Part shown: in pieces, positions 12,155 to 24,365 of the stretch
Numbering within the stretch: the first letter of the stretch is position 1
How the letters are laid out: each line of letters opens with the position of its first letter
Source: Floccularia luteovirens
Lineage: Eukaryota > Basidiomycota > Agaricomycetes > Agaricales > Squamanitaceae
Direction of reading: 5' to 3'
NCBI GenBank assembly: GCA_009739215.1
Contig: VSJF01000015.1
Location: 1 to 64,000, forward strand
Length of the DNA stretch: 64,000 nt
Notes under the pieces: model-generated
What the model was told of the DNA's origin: nothing
The model's input: the letters and a program-made list of their open reading frames with translations, nothing else
Databases searched by the model: none
Program-made: the position numbers and the translations under genes

Positions 12155-14035
12155 ATGCTAATGCATACTAAACTCTCCTACATATACGCACTATTTTCTA
12201 TCATATCCATAGTTGACGGTTACCACTGGCCGTCACCTCAATATGACCAACTCGAAGGCCTACTCTATGAAAAAACAACAGAAGAAGGAGGAAGGTCGCT
12301 CATTGCACCGTTGAACGGTTGCAAACCAATAAACGAAAAGACACAAGAAAATGCAGCAGGAAATTGGCTCCGAATGGCATTCCATGATATGGCTACTCAC
12401 AACATTGACGACGGAACAGGTGGCATGGATGGTTCGATCTACTTTGAACTAGGATATCGAGGTGTAAGTTTGTTCTTACCTCGTACCCTGTTTTTCTCAT
12501 TGAAATGCTTTTTAGAACATTGGTAAAGGCATGGAAGATACTACCGAGAATCTTGCACCATTTACAACAAAATATGTATCTAGTATGTCGTGATATTTTG
12601 TATTTGGAAAATTTCCTCACTCGATATTGTACAGAGGCTGACGTTCTAGCTTTGAGCGTCGTATTACTTACTTCTGAATGTAACGGCCCACTTATGCCAT
12701 TCAAAGGTGGCCGAGTCGATGTATTCGAAGCTGCACCAGATACTGCCCCAATCCCCTTTGACACCATCGACGTCCATTTGGACAAGTTCCGTCACGAAGG
12801 TCTGAACCAATCCGAGATGATTGGACTGGTCGCATGTGGCCACACTGTCGGAGGGGTTCGCAACCCTGACTTCCCAACGATTGTACCTCCCGCACTGATT
12901 GACCCATACGTGTATCTGTTCGACCCAACTACCGCATTTGACAATCTTGTGTAAGTATTCCACTGTATCATTTCTGTTTTGATTACTAAAATTGCTCTAG
13001 AGTTACTCAATACCTTGATGGTACTACCACAAACCCATTGGTGGTGAATGATAATGTGACTGTATCCTCCGACCTGCGAGTATTCTCCAGCGATGGGAAC
13101 GTCACCATGAGAGCGTGCGCTGTCAATTACAGTTCCATGACATGATTGTCTAACTTTCCCGAATCAGTCTTGCAGATCCTCAGGTGTTCGAAGATACATG
13201 TGGTACACTATTCACAAAAATGATAAACACTGTGGCCAGCAATGTTGCTCTGACTGACAACATCGAGCTTCTTCCTTTCAAAGTTGCAGGAGTCCAGCTG
13301 TCAGTGGACGATTCTGGATCACTCACCCTTAAATCATCTCTCCGTGTACGTTCCTGCTGTCATATACTCTTGATTACTGCACTCACTCCATCACAGCTTC
13401 TCACTGCGAACCCAAAGCGCAAAGTTACTATGATGTGGTGGTCTAAAAACGGATATTGCACAGAAAAATCTAATAGATGCTCCGTCCCATTCACCAGAAC
13501 AGTCGACACCACGACAGGAATGACAAGACGTCTTGGATACACACCTCAGAAATACTACTTCGATACCCCAATTGATGCTGATGCTTCCGTGTCCAAGTTC
13601 TGGTTTGAAGTTGATGAAGGTAACGGCAAGCGTCCCATTAGTGTGAATAACGGAGGCACTGGGTATGAGATTACTCAGGATCATATTCTGTATTCGCCAG
13701 AGAGGAGCACAATCAATGATGACGGCAGCTTTGATATTGTCGTTGCAGTGCGTTTATTTCTCCTTCCTATAATTACATCCATGAACTTTTCTTATCAGGC
13801 ACGCACCAACCCAGCACCATCCCGCGTATATGCTACTGTGTACCAAACTATCACTCGTTTTGCGTCGACCACCACTGTCGACTCTGAATTGGACGAGACC
13901 ACTCCTTCTGTTTCTGGGTATTCGTTCTATAAGACGAATGTACCTGGCCCTCATTTCACTTTCGATTTGTTTAGTGATGTTGGGGATGTAACGTATGGAG
14001 AAGATGCGAGGGATACGTACTTTATCCCTTCTTAA
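12155..14035 (+). CDS. Secreted heme peroxidase (plant/fungal superfamily) with long C-terminal extension
   Basis: Seven exons (12155-12463, 12516-12582, 12635-12950, 13001-13121, 13184-13345, 13397-13747, 13799-14035) give 520 residues in frame. The first 22 residues form a signal peptide. The distal heme motif is WLRMAFHDMATHN (Arg and His of R-x-x-F-H-D), the SRADVLAL block follows, and the proximal histidine is in MIGLVACGHTVGGV. The peroxidase core fills about residues 25-270; the remaining ~250 residues are of unknown fold. Typical class II ligninolytic peroxidases are about 340-370 residues, so this belongs to a longer group. I see no obvious manganese-site or surface-tryptophan signature, so I do not call it MnP or LiP. 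The exon 4/5 junction is the weakest (donor GTCAAT). Confidence 0.85.
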
Positions 14036-14153
14036 ACTTGATAGAAAGCCTTTATACAATTTATATCTATTTATACTTGATATAAAACCCCAATTTTATA
14101 ATTTAATCTCTTCCCAAGTCAACACAAAAAGTCAGGAATTAGCAAAGGTACAA

Positions 14154-15279
14154 ATGCAATCGACTCAGCGTGGTTTCGGTGGGTTTCGCGGTCGTGGTGG
14201 GTGGCGCAATGCGCGTCCTGGGAACGAAGATCAGTTTTCACAGGGTTCATCAAGCCGGAGTCGAGGACAATGGCGTGGACGTGGACGGGGTAGCAATCAA
14301 AATCAAGGGGCACAATACGCCCGACCAACACATTGTATGCCGCCTACTTCTTTCATTGAACAGTGACCTTACAAATACTCAGTCCTCGCTCTTCCCCTGG
14401 TGATTTACAGATTTCATATAATTGATGATGTCGACGCTGACACTACCGAAGAATAACTACAAAAATTTACGGGACAAGGTATCTGCCTTCCAAGATGCGC
14501 TTCTGCGAAATGATCCCCCAATCTCCGGCCTCGATAGAACAATCGTCATTGATCCAAGGAGGTTACATCTAACGCTCGGAGTGATGGCGCTGAGTGGCTC
14601 AAATTCAGGCGAAGAACCACCAAAAACTGTAGAGAGCGCTCTGGACCTCCTGCGATCTTTAAAACCGGAAATTGATAGACTCACGGAAGGCAAAAATCAC
14701 ATTCAAGTGCCTTTAGATGAGATGAATGTTTTTCCTGTAAATAAAGAGAACGATGCAAGAGTTTTATTTGTTGCTCCTGAGCATGGCAAGGTTGATGCTG
14801 AAAGTAGAAGACTGAAGCAGGTCTGCGGTGAGCAATCTCGCTAGACTGATTCGGATTCATTTCATCCAGATTTGATAGATTTGGTGCATCAAACATTCAA
14901 AAGAGCTGGGTACATCACAGAAACGAGACCATTAAAGGTGAAACATTGGTTGTCTGGGACTTTGTCATTACTAAAAATTCCGCAGTTACACTGTACTATC
15001 TTGAATACAAGCCACAGAAAGCCTCAACGGAGAGAGCCATTTTCATATTCAGAGATATTGGCATCACCTGGATGCCGATTAGTCGCACCCGACTGGGACG
15101 GCAGTTGCTGTGAGTGCATAGCAACTTAGTGGAGCGTTTCTGATGTTACAGAAGCTACTGGGGTTGTTAAAGTTGAACTGGGGACATATAATGTTGGAAG
15201 AGTAGAGTTGTGGGTGATGGGGAGTTCAGGGCCCAATAACGAATACATAAGCTGCGGAGGAATTGAAATTGGGAATTGA
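14154..15279 (+). CDS. 2H phosphoesterase (AKAP7/ASCC1-like) with N-terminal RGG box
   Basis: The first exon (14154-14334) codes an Arg/Gly-rich segment (RGFGGFRGRGG, RGQWRGRGRG), an RNA-binding type RGG box. A 17-nt exon (14383-14399) completes THFLALPL, the conserved opening of the AKAP7/ASCC1 ligase-like domain. Exon 3 starts at 14452 and carries RLHLTLGVM (first H-x-T); exon 5, from 14986, carries LHCTILNT (second H-x-T). The C-terminus, MGSSGPNNEYISCGG, matches the end of that domain. Family knowledge: 2H phosphoesterases act on RNA 2',3' ends or cyclic phosphates. One junction near 15108-15163 is unsolved: the strongest donor (GTGAGT at 15110) makes a stop on joining, while a weaker donor a few bases upstream keeps the frame. 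Rho1 follows about 200 bp downstream on the same strand. Confidence 0.75.
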
Positions 15280-15481
15280 AAAGGATAGAATATATGTTCT
15301 CACGCACGGTTGTCTAGCTTACATCATCCGCACTGCATAGAAAGAGAAAATTTGAGCTCCGCTTGAAGAATGAAGAAGTGGAATCATACGTTTGGCATTC
15401 ATTGGTCAACGTCCTCAACCTCAAGCTCTGACCTGGTGTCTCCCGTCCTTGTCTCTTAATTACACACTTCTCCTCCTTATC

Positions 15482-16371
15482 ATGTCTGAAATAAGAAGAA
15501 AGCTCGTTATCGTAGGCGATGGTGCTTGCGGAAAGGTCTGTATATCTCTTTATCACTCCCTAAAATCATTTCCTATTTCTCTTTTTTCCTATTCTTACCG
15601 CTTTTTACAGACTTGTCTCTTAATTGTTTTCTCCAAAGGAACATTTCCAGAAGTAAGTCTTTCTCTTTCTCGCTCTCCCGATATCAGCGCCTCTCTCTGC
15701 ACTGCGCGCTTGTTCGGTTGCTGTTAATGCATGCTTATTCCTGTTACTGCTAGGTTTATGTCCCAACTGTTTTTGAGAATTACGTTGCCGATGTTGAGGT
15801 TGACGGCAAGCATGTCGAGTTAGCATTATGGGATACTGCCGGACAAGAAGATTACGACCGTCTTCGACCTCTCAGCTATCCAGACTCCCACGTTATCCTT
15901 ATCTGTTTTGCTGTAGATTCCCCAGACTCTCTTGACAACGTTCAAGAGAAGGTAAGACCAAAATTTCACTGGCTTTGCAACACGTGCTGACTCCTTATCT
16001 GCCCATGTTTGCTTTTTTCAGTGGATTTCCGAGGTTATGCATTTCTGCCCCGGTCTGCCCATCATTCTTGTTGGTTGTAAGAAAGATTTGCGACGTGATG
16101 GCCGGGTGATTGAAGAACTCCGGAGGACAAACCAACGACCTGTCACACCTGAAGAGGTAAGTTCCGTATTCATACATTTTAACTTGGAACTCATTTTAAT
16201 GACTCATCTTAGGGTATGGCAGTAGCACAGAAAATTGGAGCAAGACACTATCTTGAATGTTCTGCGAAATCTGGAGAGGGTGTGCGTGAGGTGTTCCAAT
16301 ATGCCACTCGGGCTGCTCTTCTTAGCAAACACAATAAGAAACACCGTAGTGGTAACTGCACTGTATTGTAA
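15482..16371 (+). CDS. rho1: Rho1/RhoA small GTPase
   Basis: Exons join to a protein of about 195 residues that reads as a near-textbook Rho. It has the P-loop GDGACGKTC, effector/switch [14 protein letters not shown], switch [16 protein letters not shown], the Rho-type GCKKDLRRD in the place of NKxD, and the base-binding [10 protein letters not shown]. The C-terminus ends in a basic stretch ([10 protein letters not shown]) and CTVL, a CAAX box whose final Leu predicts geranylgeranylation and membrane anchoring. In fungi Rho1 activates beta-1,3-glucan synthase and protein kinase C and controls actin and cell-wall integrity. The introns fall inside the P-loop Lys codon region, before YVPTVF, and later at two further sites. 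Confidence 0.96.
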
Positions 16372-17230
16372 TGCAGCTACGTAGGTCATATATGACCGGG
16401 ACGGAACTCGCGTGATGATGTCAGTCGGTCACCCTCACCTTTATTTCCTGTAGTACGGCGATCTTGCTCCTCGCATCCCTCATACCATACTCGTTTACGA
16501 CCTTGTCCCTGCCCATCTCGAACGGTCAATTATCTCTCGAGTTTATATCCGTTTCTGTTCATGTTATTGCAATATCAATTTTTACGCTCTGTTTCTATGC
16601 CCTATGCCAATCAATGCAAAGGGAATGTTAAATCTATTTTCGCTAAGTATTATCTCCAGTGCTCTCGCCAATCAGCCAAGAGCTGATTAACCAGGCGGCC
16701 GTACAACTCACGCAACCCCAAAAATATGATTTGTCCTCGTTTTAGGGATCATTGGAGTCTTATGAATGATTGGAATCAACGATTTGGTTAGGTATGTAAC
16801 AATATATTCCGTCATACGTTCCAATTGGCCCTATGTAACTAAACTACACAGAGCAAGACGTTGATGTTGCGATATCAAAGATCATCCAAGACTTTCTCGG
16901 ATGTTATACAAGAATTCTCATCAAGGTCCGGACAATCACAAATCTCGTTATCATACCTCACTATCACCACTTTCATCTGTCAAATTAGCTCTCTACATCT
17001 ACATTGTCAATCTCCTATACTTTCAACGGCGCTTCATGTCCTGATAGTCATCGCCACTGCCCTGAACATGGTCTCCTGATAGCAGACCTTCCAGAAGTAG
17101 GTGGTTGTTTTCGGTAAGGGTTCTCCGTGGTTGAGATCCAGCCTCGAAAATCTTGACTTCTTTCTTTCTCTTTCTCTTGACACACTCGGTGTTCGTTTAA
17201 TAACCTGTTCTGGGGAATTACAACGTCATG
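16372..17230. other. Intergenic region between Rho1 and the lectin gene
   Basis: It holds the Rho1 3' UTR (C/T-rich) and the upstream region of the next gene. No further gene is supported. Confidence 0.5.
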
Positions 17231-17231
17231 G

Positions 17232-17238
17232 TATAAAA
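17232..17238 (+). promoter_or_regulatory. Probable TATA box of the thaumatin/lectin gene
   Basis: TATAAAA occurs about 50 nt upstream of the ATG at 17284, the same spacing as the TATA boxes of the other secreted-protein genes in this window. Confidence 0.45.
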
Positions 17239-17283
17239 ATACGAAAATCTTGTTCGATCCTCCCCCAAGAATATCCTTTACTC

Positions 17284-18562
17284 ATGCTATCCTTACTTCT
17301 TTATCTCACGGTGCTCTTCCATAGTGTCCCCACTGCGCTTGCCACTCGGCACTATGATATTATTAACAACTGTCCCTTGGGAATCAACTTGTACATAAAT
17401 GGTGTATCACAAGGTAGTTTGACATCCTATGGTGGCCAGACTAGTCGTGATTTTCCTGATAACTGGTCCGGCCTCATTTACACCGATTTTAATCGGGGCA
17501 ACTGGGATGGTGCTGGGACGGTGCGCGCTGGTTTTCGTGGCGATGTAAGTGAACCTTTTTCTTTAATTTTCGAATGTGACTGATTTTCGGATACTAGTTG
17601 AATTATTACTATGTCGTTACGGATCCCAACTGGTTTAATGCTGGAATCAGCATCCAACCCATTAATCGCGCGCCAGTAAGTACTCTCTTAGTCGATGATA
17701 TCCTTTTCACTCATGGTCGGGTTATCAAAACGTAGGTGGGAGGAATGTGCTTTCCTGTTACTTGCGAATACGAAGATTGCGGCCCAACCTATGTCTCTCA
17801 GCCCCCATCCTCCCTTCCGCCGTTTACAGGAGGCATACCACCTACTGCTCCCTTATACGTCTGTCCACAAGCAGAGACCGGATACAAAGTCACGTGGGCA
17901 TTTTTCAACTACCTGTATAAAAAACCAGATTCTAATTCTTTCATCTTAGCTTCTGTCCTTCTGGAGAAATCCATAACTATAACCTGAGAGGAATCCCAAT
18001 CCAGCCTAGCAGTAGCCTTGATAAATGTGTTGATGTTCAAGGAGGAGTATTTGCAAATGGTACTCCAGTACAAATGTCAGCTTGGGCTTTCATTGCTTAG
18101 ATTATACCTGATCCTTCGTATCCTTCCTCTAGCTACGATTGCAATGGAACTCAAGCACAAAAATGGGTTATCTCACGCGGGCAGAATCAAATAAAGGTAT
18201 ATGGAACAAACACATATTGCTTGGATGCTGGTTCAAGTATGTTCTGATTTCCATCTATTCTCATTCTCATCTGTTGAAAATTGACACTAGATCCGGCCAA
18301 CGGAGTCACGATGAAGATTTGGCAATGTTATGATAATTTACCAGCACAGCAGTGGTACTACAGGAGTGATAACCACATTGAACTATATGGAACGGGTGAC
18401 TCTTTTGTTTATCTTACTACCTAGTCGTGATACTAATCGAGCGAATCATTCAACCAAGGTTTATGTCTCGACTTGACGGATGGGAACTTGAGCAACGGAA
18501 ACAGAATACAGACTTGGCAATGTGCAAATGGGAATCCAAATCAGATTTGGAATTCCTACTAA
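17284..18562 (+). CDS. Secreted thaumatin-like domain fused to a ricin-B (CBM13) lectin domain
   Basis: The signal peptide is MLSLLLYLTVLFHSVPTALA. The N-terminal part begins YDIINNCPLGINLYINGVSQ, the thaumatin/PR-5-like opening, continues through YYYVVTDPNWFNAGISIQP and a Cys-containing GGMCFPVTCEYEDCG, then a proline-rich linker (QPPSSLPPFTGGIPPT). After that come Q-x-W repeats of a ricin-B type beta-trefoil: AQKW, AQQW and NQIW, with CVDVQGG, CLDAGS and CLDLTDG between them. Exons (17284-17544 first) join at GT..AG sites and remain in phase up to the stop at 18562. Family knowledge: the trefoil binds sugars, and thaumatin-like proteins bind or cut beta-glucans. An antifungal or wall-remodelling role is inference. 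The in-frame extension upstream of the chosen ATG lacks a signal peptide, so I rejected it. Confidence 0.82.
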
Positions 18563-19121
18563 AGCTCTGTTCGCTGTTATTTCTTATTGTGTGTTTGGAA
18601 GTGCGATGAAACGCAGTGGGTGTGATATAATATCTGTCTGTTACATTTTTACTCGGACTTTTTTATTATAAATTCAGGACTATTTTCCAATTTTGATAAT
18701 AGCAATGTGTGTGTCATCCTAATATGTTACTCCTATTATCCGAATCTTTGGGGCTAAGACGAAAATTGAGCAAAAACCAGACAACTTGTCGGAGTAGCTT
18801 GAGCTGTGTTTCTTGACCAGTGTGCCAAGTAACCGCCAACTCTCTTGGCTGTCCTTATGGGACAAGGTTGGATGATGGTTGTATAATTTGCAATCGGAGC
18901 CTTGACATTTGCAGTTGTTTCATTGATTGATTGTCTTGTAATGCCATCTACTCATCTTTTTCCGCAGGTGTATTACTATGGGTCTGGCTTGCTTTTTGAT
19001 AGATTTCATGACATTGCGTGAAGCGGCTAGTGAGGAATACTTTGTGGACTGTCCGTGTAATCTGCTTTCTACAGTATTACAATGCATACAATTTTTCATA
19101 CAAATACAAAAAGAATGATTC
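18563..19121. other. Intergenic region between convergent genes
   Basis: It contains the 3' ends of the lectin gene (+) and the F-box gene (-). No additional gene is visible. Confidence 0.5.
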
Positions 19122-21102
19122 CTAAAGTTTAACACGCCGAACCTCCCACCTTGCTCCGATCCTATCTCCAGGTTCTCCATGGTCTTGTACCCTGTCTCTT
19201 AGGATGACAATGATCTTCCCACAATTCTCCTCCCAATGATCTACTCTCCGTAACTTACGACACTTCCAAGCCAACTTCCCAGCAATCTCATCATTTTTCC
19301 TCACCCGACTACGATCCGTCATGGAGAGATTCGCACCGACCAAAGTTGCGGCAGGAACTGTGGCGGATACTTCGTAGAAGAAACGTACCCCATGGAATGC
19401 CGTTAGTTCAGGGAATTTCTCCAAAACTTCAACCCATTCGAGTAGATTGGTCACTGGACCTGGAGCGGTTTTATTTTTCCCTTGAGGGGTATTGAGTTTC
19501 TTTCCAATATCTAACCACGTTATGCCTGGAAGACAGTTTGCAATGAGGTCTATATCTTCCAAGTCATTCCACCCTGCGAGCTCCACTTTTTTGATAGTCC
19601 TCCCGAAAGACTGCAAGGCACGCAAAAACATTTTGTCTGTTGTTTTGCTATCGATATTACGCGAGTGCGCGAGTTTAAACCCCTTGATAACTTCTAGCGG
19701 CCTGGGTGGGTTGCAGGGACATCCTAGCACTGAGGACATAACTTGTTTGGAAGCAGTGAGCTCGCGCAAACGCGGAAGCGTATTAGTAGCAAGGGCAGCT
19801 ATACCGGCATCCTGATTAGTGAATGCGATATGTAAGACTTCCAAGTTAACATGTGCTTCCAAGAAAGGGGCGAGGATTGGGCTATGTGAGGGTATATGTA
19901 GATTTATCAATGTGAGTTTGGTGAGACTTGACCAACGACTTGAAAGGAGGAATTCGTCTGCACGAGGAACACTGTTGATGGCACTTGCTACCGAACGAGG
20001 TGGGGTATAAGTGATATTCAAGTTCTGTAAATTGAAACTCCTTGAGTACAAGTTTGGGGTTATATTGTGAGTGGAAGGAAGGTACCTGAAGATTTGGGCA
20101 CTGGTTGAGCATTGACTTGATTCGATACAGATCTGGCGTTTTGGTTGATCCATAACTATGTTGTGTTGAACGGAGAGTCACCGTGTTCAGTACAGGTAGC
20201 TGGCATTTGAATGTAAACAAGAATAGTTCATTTGAACGCACAGTACATACCACCATATTCTGTCGACCCTTCCTATTGGCGTCTTCATTGTGACTGAACG
20301 GCTGGAAAACGAGATTGTCGAATATGGAAATTTCCTTCAAAGTACCGCAACGCAAAAGAGTAGGCCATATATTATCGATTGAAATGGGGGAATGGTTGCA
20401 AGCCCATTTGAAAACTTCTAATCTACCCATTCGTCCCAGTGCTGCAACAAGGTAGCGTTCCTGTTTATCATGTAACCCAAGTTCATCATCTGTAGATTCC
20501 AAATCCGTATCAGTCTCCATAATACCTCGCGGTATCATTTGTTCTTCTTTTGGAGCGCGTTCATCCAATATTTCGAGTTTACGAACATTATTTGCCAAGG
20601 ATCGGTGTACAATGAGATGATTCCAAACGCTGATGGACGATACTTTACAGCGGATCCAACGATATTCATAATGACGCGGGAACACAATACCGTGCATCCG
20701 TTTGCACGTCAAAGATAACGACAAAAGATCATCTTTCGATTCGACATGCGACGTGATTGCATCGAGTATTTCTGTAGGCTGTCTCGTGAAAGATCGGCCA
20801 TGGGTATCTGGGTATATAGAAACGAAAGGTTCAACAATTGTCAAGAGGTGTAATGAGAGTTTGTGTTCCTCGGGTGTCAACTTGTACTGGCATCCACCGA
20901 TTCGTGAAGGTAACGAACTGAAGAGTTTGAGCAGTATATTGAGAGCAGAAAATGGATCTGTCCGATCATGAGAAGATAGATTGGTATCGACGAGTGAGTT
21001 TGCGGGTTTCCTGGTCCCTTTTACTTTGATCAGCGGGCTATTGCCAGCACCCCCTATACCGCGTAGCAATGGTGTCTTCGTTACTTTGGGTGCTACAGCC
21101 AT
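19122..21102 (-). CDS. F-box/LRR-like protein
   Basis: A long first coding stretch (from 21102) with an F-box (RQPTEILDAITSHVESKDDL, then LLSLSLTCKRMHGIVFPRHYEYRWI) at about residues 105-150. Two introns follow: one after RQNMV (GTATGT...CCAG) and one after QCPNLQ (GTACCT...TTTACAG, resuming at NLNITYTPP). The remainder is about 330 residues of irregular leucine-rich repeats (LTKLTLINLHIPS, LEVLHIAF, IKKVELAGWNDLEDIDLIANCLPGITWLDIG) to the stop at 19122. Family knowledge: a substrate adaptor of an SCF ubiquitin ligase; the substrate is unknown. Two candidate ATGs lie nine bases apart (21111 and 21102); I prefer MAVAPKV at 21102. Total length is about 640 residues. Confidence 0.8.
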
Positions 21103-21576
21103 CCTGAACAAAATACAGGGTTCTACAGGTCACTTGTGAGTAGATTGTTTCTATAAAATCGCGTCTCTGTCGACATACTGTGTACTGAAGCCCCTTCCTC
21201 TGACTGTCCAGGTCACAGTGACCCTGAACTAGTTAGATTCACACGTTGATTGTGTGAACGCAATACACTTGTTACGGGAAATTTCCGCCATTTTTTTAAA
21301 CCCAAAATGTATAAATAAATCGTAGAAATGATAAAACACGAGCCATGTACTTGAGGTCTTATCGAATTCCTAGTTTCATTATGATTTATTGGCTCAATGA
21401 ATATATAAAGTTATAGGAGGAATGGAAAGGTAGACGTGTTTTTTGGGAATAAGTATAACAAAAATTGATTATAAGGACTAAAAATATTTACTCTTATTTA
21501 TTTCGGACGCCTATGACAGTTAAGCACAACGTAATCACCCTCATTATCGACCAAGTTATGCTCACTAGATGTAACA
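21103..21576. other. Divergent promoter region
   Basis: AT-rich spacer between the divergently transcribed F-box (-) and METTL16 (+) genes. It probably carries both promoters. No motif stands out. Confidence 0.5.
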
Positions 21577-23562
21577 ATGCACCCTAGGAATCCTTACCAG
21601 CTTCCAGTTGACTTTGACGATTTGGCTAACGCTTATCCACCACTGAGAGACCAGTAAGTAACAACTCAATCTTTTTTTTCTTCTAAAAAAACAAGAGTAG
21701 CCTTGTTTCAGGTAATTCGAACACCGCGTCGAGGGTGATTAATTTTCAAGACGATGTTTTCTTACGGTGAGTGTTCCAATCGTCCCTACATTTGTAACAC
21801 AATCTACATTCATTAATCGAACATTTCACTCGTACAGAAGGCTGACAGAAGCTATCTTACATCGTGATTTTGGTTTGCATATAGACTTACCAAAGGATCG
21901 CTTGTGTCCTCCCGTAAGTAAGCCTGACTGCAAGTAGGCCCTGGAATTCAAAATTTGGTTAGGTCCCGAATAGGCTAGTGAAATGATCACTAACGAGGTA
22001 ATCCGGCTTTGATACGTTATATTTAGGATGAATTATGTTTTATGGATTCAAGATATCATCAACGCATATTCAACACTACTCCACACTCATCCCGAGTCAG
22101 TCAAAGGCATTGATATGTATGTCTATCTATAACAATGGAATTTAAAATACACTTATATGTGATGTCAAAAGAGGAACAGGTGCTTCTGCTATCTACCCCC
22201 TTCTCACATGCAAGTTGCAACCGACTTGGGAAGTAGTGGCAACTGGTATAATCTATCAAAACATTGACACCATGGCTTTCAATGATTCCCCTTTTAGAGA
22301 TTGACGAATATTCATTTGCCTATGCAGAAAAAAACATATTAATGAATCAATTACAAGACAGAATCAAACTGTACCGCGCGGCCACCAACAAGTCTATTCT
22401 TTTCCCATTAGAGAATACTACTAATCAATCTGGAGGGTCAGTTAGATTAACACATACACTAGCCTTGGTGATGTAATATTTGACATTCATATTCAGGTAC
22501 GACTTTACAATGTGCAATCCTCCATTCTACAATAGCATCGAGGAAGTCTTCAACTCGTCTGAATCAAAGAGACTACCACCAAATGCTGTGGGTTTGAAGA
22601 CCCTTGTGATGTTCTCATGATTGACGATAGAACAGGTGTGTACAGGCTCTGAGGTTGAAATGATTTTCAGTCCAGGAGGGGAAGCAGAGTTTGTCGGCCA
22701 AATGGTACGTGAAAGTGTAAAATTTCAAATGGGATGCAGGTAATATTTTCCCTCGCTTGTTTCTTTTGATTTGTTTTGATTAAGCATCCGACGGAATGGT
22801 AGATGGTATACGTCCATGCTTGGGAAAATGTCCTCCATTTCTAAAGTCATCGATATGCTCCAATCATATTCAGTCAGTGAGTTTTAGCTTACAGCCCAGA
22901 TGTCTACTAAGGTCGTGTAGATTACAAATTATGCAATAACAGAATTCGTACAGGGACAAACTCGAAGATGGGCTATCGCGTGGTCTTTCGGTGACATGCA
23001 CCTCCCCGATGTATGTGTTTACTCTCCAGAATATTAGTTTTTTTATTGAATTCGGGAACGATAGTCCATCGCACGTATTTCAAACCCTAATCATCCCCTG
23101 CGCAACGTCATGCCTCTTCATAATACTGTGTCCATTCCATTCCCTAACATATCTGGCAGAATTGCGGAGGATAGAATCCAAGACGCCCTCTTATGTTTCT
23201 TGCAATCGAAAGAAGGAATCTCAATCTATGAAGTTTCCGCTCACGAACCTAAATCCCGTCTTCAACCTATCTTAGTCGGGGCCACCCGTAACTCATGGTC
23301 TAGGAGCGCTCGGCGTAAGGGTTACTCAAAACCGCAAGTCAATATCTTAGATACTGTTCACGATTTTCGGCTATCCCCTTTTTCTCAGTCAAGTTTGCAG
23401 CTAGTCTGTTGCCTGCGTTGGGTCAGTCCGGAAAATGGAAATAGTAACGAGTACGTTTTGGAGTTTCAGTGGATTTATGGCAAAGATAGAACTCTCTTCG
23501 ACACATTTTCAAGTCATGTAGGAAGCAAGTTGAATGTTGTGTTTCAAACCGACATGATATAA
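21577..23562 (+). CDS. METTL16: METTL16-type RNA N6-adenosine methyltransferase
   Basis: The start [23 protein letters not shown] is the hallmark METTL16 N-terminus (MHPRNPY). Following exons give [21 protein letters not shown] and [17 protein letters not shown], then [15 protein letters not shown] (SAM-binding motif I), [16 protein letters not shown] and the catalytic MCNPPFY (N-P-P-F). Next come [14 protein letters not shown] and [11 protein letters not shown], and a C-terminal part from about 23080 to the stop at 23562. Family knowledge: METTL16 methylates U6 snRNA at the ACAGA box and, in animals, MAT2A hairpins; the fission-yeast homologue methylates U6. Many tiny exons (about 15-70 nt) make it hard to model: the piece [12 protein letters not shown] requires either a GC..AG intron or a different split near 21967-22023. 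No stop interrupts the inferred reading. Confidence 0.85.
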
Positions 23563-24365
23563 AGAATTCGGCAGTATTTAATAAGAATTGAATATTGAAA
23601 CTTTAAAAGCTTTACAGTGACCTTTGATGTATAATTTGACTCTGTTCTGGGACACAACACAAAGCAGAAGTCCCTAATTACTGTCTTGGACGCAAAAACT
23701 GATTCAAATATATCCCTAGAATTAATATTCAATACTAATCAATTTCTCAAACAGTACCTTTTCCTAGATAACTGCGTACTGTTAATGCACTTGAAGCTAA
23801 TAACCTGGGTATTCATGTCTAATGAGCTTTCAGGTTCGGAGAAGGCTATCAAGACGGGCTTGGATTCGGACTTCTAGATACTCTTTGTTGTAGCCTCTTA
23901 CACTGTGAGGAGCTTATCAAATGTGGTCCTGAGGAGGTCGGACAGTAGTTGCTACTCAGGTTGATGATCAAGAGAGTGGTTGGGAGTGGGTACACTACCT
24001 GTGCAAACAGGGTTGTCGAGAGTGTGTGGTGGGCATACCGTTGACAGATGAGTGAAACCCCGAACATACTTCACTGTGCATTTGGATAGGTGCATGCCGA
24101 ATTCCATGCGCCATATGAGTATTGCCCATAACCATGCACTGTGCTGAGTTCATTGTAACTTCAAGAATATAACATTAAAAGCTTCACAAATTTATTAACC
24201 GAAGGAGTAATTTTTTTCCCAAGCTTATTATAGCCAAAGTGATCGAAAACAACTGTTTTAGAGAAGTTGGAAACAACACCACCAATGACACCAACTATGA
24301 TCTCGCAGCCCTTATAAATGCTTACTTTCATCAGAGACAGCGTTTCAACCTGAACTCTCACTAAT
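23563..24365. other. Intergenic spacer
   Basis: No gene supported. The short frames on both strands are unrelated to known domains. Confidence 0.45.

Noticed and set aside
17101..17283. Upstream extension of the thaumatin/lectin frame
   Set aside because: In frame, but it would bury the signal peptide and it spans the TATA box.
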